Shown here: positions 58,801-64,000 of the stretch, piece by piece
How positions within the stretch are numbered: position 1 is the first letter of the stretch
How the letters are laid out: every line of letters starts with the position of its first letter
Assembly: GCA_932521025.1 (NCBI GenBank)
Contig: OW051468.1
Location: 1,674,064-1,738,063, forward strand
Length of the DNA stretch: 64,000 bases
Direction: 5' to 3'
From: Oscheius onirici
Lineage: Eukaryota > Nematoda > Chromadorea > Rhabditida > Rhabditidae
Program-made: the position numbers and the translations under genes
Notes under the pieces: model-generated
The model's database searches: none
The model's input: only the letters and a program-made list of their open reading frames with translations
Told to the model about the DNA's origin: nothing

Positions 58801-60649
58801 TTGTGGGCTTGGCAGAATTTTAGAGCTAGAAAGGAAATATCGGGACAAAAATCAGAGTTTTATAGCACGCCGGAACGAATAGTTTCTGTAAAATCTAGGA
58901 TTATAACTATTTTAGAAAAAAAATAACGAAACGGTCTCCAGAAATGTAACCGGTTGAAACAAAAAAAAAAAAAAAAAAAAAAAAAAAAGAAGGAAAATTC
59001 AAACTTGACGCGCATCTTGATCTGCAAGCTAATCGTTACAGGACCAAAATACCGTATCTTCGCAAAGTAAACATGCCGCGAATTCTCAAATAGTTTTTCT
59101 GGTTTTTCACAGAAAATTGTGATTATTTTTTACTATATTTTTCCTCCCAGACACCTCTAAAAGTTCTCTCCAAATTACAGAGTCAATAAATCGCAAAGTA
59201 AGTGCGCAGCCGGACTGATTTCTGCTCTCCTCAGGAGCCCAGAGACTCCGCAAGATGATTGAACGCTTCCTGCAGAAAATATAGAAAATGGCGGCTGAAT
59301 AATGAAGGAACGGGGTTGCTTTGGCCCAAAAGGCATAAATAGCGAGTCGGAAAGCTTTTTAGGAACGAGGCTGATAATCAAATTACTCGGTCCCGTGCAG
59401 TCACAGACTGATCAGCTGTCAACTCGGGACATAAAATCGATTGCCTTACGAGGAAACAAGGCGTATGATGATTCATTTTCGGTGTTCACAAGCTGTGTTT
59501 GTGTGTGCGGCTAGATCAAACCGGGTTGCAGCGTTTTGGTGTACGTGTCGCGCCATGTGTCAAGTTGACACTGGGCTGGAAAGTATGGAAAAGAAGGTAG
59601 TATGCTTATGTTTTATAAACCATTTTTAGTCTCAAATGGTCAAATTTTAGTGGAAAACCTGTACGAAAAGAGTATTTGCAGCTGAAGAAAAGCTTTGAAA
59701 TGTTCCTGCGAGTAAAAATGAGAGCTAACTGAAGAGAAAAGAAGCCGAAGTGATCTTTTTGGCAAGAATATACAAAAACGGTCTTTTTGGTTCTAAATAA
59801 GTTGGAAAGTGACTCGGTAATAGCTATAAGAAGTTTGTCCAGCAAAATCCAGTTTGTAGCGGCTAAAACGATGAAAAATGGTCTATTTTGAGTCCCTATC
59901 AGCTGAAGAATCACTCGGTGATGTTTCTCTATCCAAACAAGGCTGTGTGTGACGGAGCGTCTGATTCAGGCCACTTCATCTGCTTGAAATGGCACTGGGG
60001 ATTAGTACTGTGATTCAGGGACGTGACAAGATCAAGATAAGGCCGTTTGCAGGGAATTTTCGGGAAAAATACGCTAAAGAACAAGATAAGGTCATTTTGT
60101 GATGAAATTGGAGCTGTTTCCACTCTGTGGGGGACAAACTGCTATAAACAAAAACAAGACAGAGAGCGAAGCGTCTAGAAAACGGCCGGATGCCGACGAT
60201 TAGCGAAATTGCCGCTGGCTGCGCGTAATCAAACAAACTGGACACACTAGGGGCAACAAATAGGATCAATAGACCGTTTTGAGGAAAATATGCCGGAATT
60301 TCGTAATTTTTTGACTCAAAATAGGGGAACATTTCGCAAGAGATTGGTGATAAATGAAGATGAGTCATTTTTCGATACTTTTCCACGTTTTATACGTCAT
60401 TGTTAGATATATTCATTTGTCGTATGGGACAAACATTGGTATGGAAAGGGAGGGGAGCAGAGGGCGGTTTTACTATGGCGAAATTTGGTCTAAACAGATA
60501 CACTCAAGGCTTTGCCAATGACCGGGACGTTTGCCACTACTTTTTTGCCGTGTTTGTTTTGTTTTGCCGAAACCACTTGAAAAAGGCCTTTATGAAACTC
60601 AACGAGTCTAAATGGAACAGATTCTAAAATTCGTCGTCTTTCCTTTCCT
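55840..60649. other. 4.8-kb gene-free, repeat-rich region
   Basis: Promoter side of unc-57, then long purine/pyrimidine simple sequence (57,050-58,700: gagagacag, tctctgtctct words), a diverged hairpin repeat (56,320-56,440), a poly-A run (about 58,961-58,988) and AT-rich sequence. Short frames (for example 59,302 and 60,400) lack splice or family support. The region may hold regulatory sequence, but I see no specific site. Confidence 0.5.
58961..58988. repeat. Poly-A run of 26-28 bases
   Basis: Long homopolymer following ggttgaaac. It could be the tail of a retrotransposed sequence, but no body or target duplication was identified. Confidence 0.8.
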
Positions 60650-60994
60650 TCAACTGCTGATGTTGTATATCTGCTTGATCCTCTTGGGCAGGTCAGATTT
60701 TCCTTTTATGCGCTTCGACTCTTCGAATAGACATTCACGACCCACTGAAATTCGATTTGATAGGAATTTCGTGGAAAAATTGAGAAAAAGAAGTAGGAAA
60801 ACTTACAGGCGGGATCGAAGAACTTTCCTACAAACTTGTCGGCAGCTCTTTCTCGTACAAAGACGCGCGTGGAGCCTGTAATCATGCTGGCCAGCTGCAC
60901 AACGACGTATCTGGAAGAAAAATTCCATTTTTACTTTAAAAAAATGGGAGAAAGCTAAAAATGGAAGGTAAACTCACTTTGACTTGGCTCCCAT
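60650..60994 (-). CDS. mrpl-33: Mitochondrial ribosomal protein bL33m
   Basis: Exons 60994-60978, 60910-60807 and 60744-60650 encode 71 residues. The sequence MGAKSKYVVVQLASMITGST, then the arginine-rich turn VFVRERAADK, then FFDPACLGRECLFEESKRIK follows bL33 (mammalian AKSK..LVQLVS, then YDPIVNQKVLFVEQKKI). Zinc cysteines of some bacterial L33 forms are absent. It is a small structural protein of the large subunit. It starts 242 nt after the vac14 stop on the same strand, so the two are likely an operon. Confidence 0.85.
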
Positions 60995-61235
60995 CCTCCT
61001 TTTCAGCTTTTTCCTCGATTTTTTTTCTTAAACTATAATTAAACGATGATAAAATCAATGAAGCGATAAATTTAGAACGAAACCACTAAAATTTTACAAC
61101 AAAGTAGTGGAAGGCAATTTATTAAACCATTTACTCGAATTGCAGGCAATGTTGGGGATAAATTACAACCTGTAGGGGTAAAAATCACAGTTAGACATAC
61201 AAAGACACAACAAAAGTGAAAAATAAGGTGAGAAA

Positions 61236-64000
61236 TCAATTGGAAATCTCAAGACGCTGAATGGAGGCCATTAGGACTTGTCGGTGCTTCTTTCGAACCT
61301 GGAAACAATTTTTTAGCTAAGTTTTAACTAGAATAACTTACTTCATCCTGTCTCCGGTCTAAAGCTTCCTGAAGACAGATAAATAGAGGCTCAAAATTGA
61401 TTGGAGCCTTATTTTCTGCTTCCGAGGGAGTTTTGCTGAAAATGTAACATAATTGGCGCGTAATTGTAATTGGCGCGCTTTGATTTTTTACGTATTTCAA
61501 GAGCTACAGTAATTTTTAATCATTCCATAAATTGTTTGTATGCTTATTTAGAGATTTTCCAAGCAATTTTACATTTTTTTTATCGTGCTTACCTCACTGT
61601 AGTTAGAGCCGGGACCGCCTGGAGTCGTTTGTGAAGAGTATGGAAGGCATCCGACTGCGGTAGAAGCATTAAAAGGGCGGAAAGTACTGTAGACAACTCT
61701 TTTTGATGTTTAGACGAAAGCAGATCCATTCTGACGTCTAAAAACTGGCATTTTTACACGAAAATGATCCATCTTACAAGCAAGAACAGGGCTTTCGATC
61801 ATGCTGACCAATTTATCAATTTCTACCAGCACATCGACCGTTATATCAACCTAAAACATATTTTTGGTTCCATTTCTAGAATTTTCTTACCTTTGAGAGC
61901 AAAAGAGCTATTCTGGAGGCCTGGGCATAGTTCTGAGAGAGCAGACAGAGCCCCAGAAGGGCCACGGGACGATGACACCAACAGCGAAAGATGCACTCAA
62001 AGAGACTTACAGTATCCTAAAAAATTTAATCTGTTTTTGGAGCTAGGTTACGGTACCTTGTCCTTCAGTTCCCGGAGCTGATCTCTCAGGATAAATAGTT
62101 CAGTGGCAGTCAGGAGGACACCGTGAAGCATGGAGACGACCATCTGGAAGAGAGTACAGTATACAGGGTAAGATGTGGATGAAATACTGTGACTACCGTA
62201 CATATTCAGAGAGAGAGGGTGAGACTCTCTGTCCTCATGTCTACTGATCTGTCTGGAATATGTACTCTGACTGAATCTGGATGTACTGTGACTACTTGAC
62301 TCTTGTTCTGATACTACCTAATGATCATTTATACTCTTGTTCTGATTGTCAGACTCACCCAGACGGTTCCGGAGTACTCATCCTCACTGCTCCAATTGGT
62401 ATCTGTCAGGATAGTCACTGAGACATACAAGTACTAGCCTGGAGACAAAAGCTGAATTGGGCACAGAAGATAGCCACAATGGCAAACGATAGATGGCCCA
62501 AAATATCTACGGAATGGTGGCCTATCGGACGGAAAAAGACTTTGGGGCATCCTCTCACACGGTGGGAAGACGAAATCAGAAGAGCGACTGGACGACTTGG
62601 ACATTGTCCTGCTACATGGATGAGACAAGCTCTGATTGGCGGAATTGAGTGGTTCAGATCCAGGGTGCCGGCGCAGGACCCACTTTTGTGATTGCGATTC
62701 CGGAAATAAATTTGAATTTGAAGTCATTGGGTATGAACTGACTACTAGACTATCAAGTAGACATGGCTCCGGGCCGGCCGGCCCGCCTCGGCCCGGTCCC
62801 CAGACTTGGCCGTCGGACCGGGATCGGACCAAAAATGAAGATGGTCATATTATAGCGCATTTTAGCGCATTCTAAAACTAAATCAATGAATAATAATATT
62901 GTTATATTTTGCTGAACTTTTTTTTTACTAAAAATGACGAAAAAATGCAGATTTTGGTCAAAAAACACCCCTTTTTCCAAAATTTCCCCGCGGGCCGGGC
63001 TTTTCAGGCCCAAGCACGGCCCGTCAGCCATGTCTACACTATCAAGACTCTTTCTCTCATTGCCTTCCAGACTCATCTAGAGATGTTGGAGCTAGATTGG
63101 TATGTTTACTCTCTGACCCGGACAGTCACTGGGTATAAACTGACTGTTTGCCTGCTCAGACTCTTCTTCTGATCGACTACCAGACTTATCCAGACGGTAC
63201 CAACAATATAGACTCTCTGAACAAGATGTATATTTGTTGCAGTTGAAATTGACCAGCCGTTGATATTGGCCGGAAATTTCACTTTTTCTATTTTTATCAA
63301 TCTTTTTCGATATTTTTTGATTTTATTTTTACTGACAGAATAGCCCCCTGTACTTTCTCCGATCCCCATGGTAGTTCAGTTACTGAATAAGTAGCTATTG
63401 TGAAACTGTTTCCTCCAGTAGACTCTCCCCTAATTGTTCGGTCAAGTTCTCAGAGAGTCTCTTGACTATACTCTCGACTCCAGGCTTCTGACTACCTGAC
63501 TCATACTCTCGACTCACCTGTAAAAAGGTCACATCCTCTTCCCTCAACAACAGGATACAGAGAGCTCTGTAGATGTGGGCAGGTTCCAGAAGAAGGCATA
63601 GTTGTCTGAAAGTTGGAAGAGTCAAGAGACTGGAGGAGACAGACTGACAGAGAGAATGTACTCACCGGATGATCAGAATACCCCTGTCCTGAAGAAGAGC
63701 CGTATCCGATCGAAACATTTCAATGAGACTGATACTGAACTTGATCAAGAAGGGAGAGACAGGTCTCAATTGATCGAGAGTCTCTTTAGAGAGCTGGAAA
63801 GAGGACAAATCGACAGACTGCTGTTGGTCAGTTCGGCACTGACAGACGTCGGAAAGGAGGTGTAAGTCGAGTAGAAGGACTTGATCAGAAGTATCAGTCA
63901 AGGCGGTCAAGAGTACAGGGAAAATTTTGTGCATGTGGGTGAAGATCTGGAAGGAATGATGTACTGTCTCGCTCTGTCTCTCCATACCTTGTTAGCTTGA
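61236..64000 (-). CDS. vac14: VAC14, scaffold of the PIKfyve complex (3' part; 5' end outside window)
   Basis: Exons from the window edge: 64000-63988 (partial), 63946-63666, 63605-63518, 62143-62057, 62016-61891, 61850-61778, 61737-61593, 61435-61342 and 61298-61236, in phase. Conserved VAC14 C-terminal blocks read RGILIIRQLCLLLEPAHIYR, ILLLREEDVTF, LLTATELFILRDQLRELK, FRCWCHRPVALLGLCLLSQN, VDVLVEIDKLVSMIESPV and LLMLLPQSDAFHTLHKRLQ. VAC14 pentamers hold PIKfyve and FIG4 and thereby control PI(3,5)P2 on endolysosomes. The joined sequence is colinear with human VAC14 when exon 63605-63518 is spliced straight to 62143. The 1.37-kb intron between them holds a LINE fragment and a hAT-like element. 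Confidence 0.93.
62440..62740 (+). mobile_element. LINE (non-LTR retrotransposon) ORF2 3' fragment
   Basis: An open stretch from about 62440 to 62691 reads KLNWAQKIATMANDRWPKIS, then GHPLTRWEDEIRRATG, then ATWMRQALIGGIEWF. The spacing of RW, W.P..R..G.P..RW.D.I and W fits the tail of reverse-transcriptase ORFs in RTE/CR1-type LINEs. It is only the last part of the protein, followed by an AT-rich end (gaaataaatttgaatttg). It lies in a vac14 intron, antisense to the gene. Confidence 0.65.
62758..63037. mobile_element. hAT-like MITE, about 280 bp
   Basis: Ends TAGACATGGCT and AGCCATGTCTA are inverted repeats, with GC-rich subterminal gggccggccggcccg and gggccgggc. Both flanks carry ACTATCAAG (62749-62757 and 63038-63046) with one extra base on the right. 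The interior resembles the 9.15, 46.1 and 50.2-kb elements in layout (GC-rich ends, AT-rich core). Confidence 0.65.

Noticed and set aside
62348-62393. A possible extra vac14 exon (NWSSEDEYSGTVW)
   Set aside because: It has splice-like ends, but its phase does not fit the preceding exon. Direct joining of the flanking exons reproduces the conserved VAC14 sequence.

Overview
The window is nuclear DNA of a free-living-type (rhabditid) nematode, close in style to Caenorhabditis or Diploscapter. Genes are compact. Introns are mostly 38-60 nt with GT donors and TTTTCAG-type acceptors, and many start codons sit directly behind a TTTCAG-type acceptor, as in spliced-leader trans-splicing. Nematode-specific families are present: a GXY cuticle collagen, an MLT-10-type (LSPx)n protein, a TOFU-6-type piRNA factor and a class II 'nev' tRNA. 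I spliced the genes by hand from frame, phase and homology. All of the confident models keep reading phase through every exon, except at the first exon of the AFG3-type protease; the uncertain models are marked as such.

Layout. 0-4.3 kb: end of an MLT-10-family gene (+), a TOFU-6 homologue (+), a tiny membrane microprotein (-). 4.3-8.8 kb: repeats, a hAT-type MITE, a (GGGACA)n satellite, a cuticle collagen (+), and a decayed exon (-). 8.8-11.3 kb: an unknown gene (-) and an unknown four-helix membrane protein (+). 11.9-15.3 kb: mrpl-9 followed by rpn-10 (-), 190 nt apart and probably an operon. 16.7-23.6 kb: CK2 alpha (kin-3) and mitochondrial cysteine desulfurase (nfs-1), both +. The nfs-1 introns carry a nev-tRNA-Ile(UAU), a tRNA-Arg(CCU) and a transposon. 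24.5-28.2 kb: an orphan exon (+), an FBA2-like gene (-) and a RAMAC homologue with an RGG tail (-). 28.5-30.6 kb: xrcc-1 followed 137 nt later by an STMP1-type microprotein (+). 30.7-34.6 kb: two membrane-protein genes (-) and transposon debris. 35.5-47.5 kb: a + strand run of m-AAA protease (spg-7/AFG3L2), Pol III subunit RPC7, farnesyltransferase alpha and FEN-1. 48.3-55.8 kb: a MADF-BESS regulator (+), a hard-to-read gene (-), CLN3/battenin (+) and endophilin A/unc-57 (-). 55.8-60.6 kb: repeat-rich gene-free DNA. 60.6-64 kb: mrpl-33 and the 3' part of vac14 (-).

Most genes are housekeeping: iron-sulfur assembly, mitochondrial ribosome and proteostasis, DNA repair (XRCC1, FEN1), Pol III, protein prenylation and endolysosomal lipid and membrane traffic (VAC14, CLN3, endophilin). 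No gene-cluster pathway is evident. The most unusual items are the nev-tRNA, the TOFU-6 gene with an intact eIF4E-binding motif, a FEN-1 intron with no AG acceptor, an out-of-frame mitochondrial presequence before the AFG3-type protease, and several small repeat families that sit almost only in introns.
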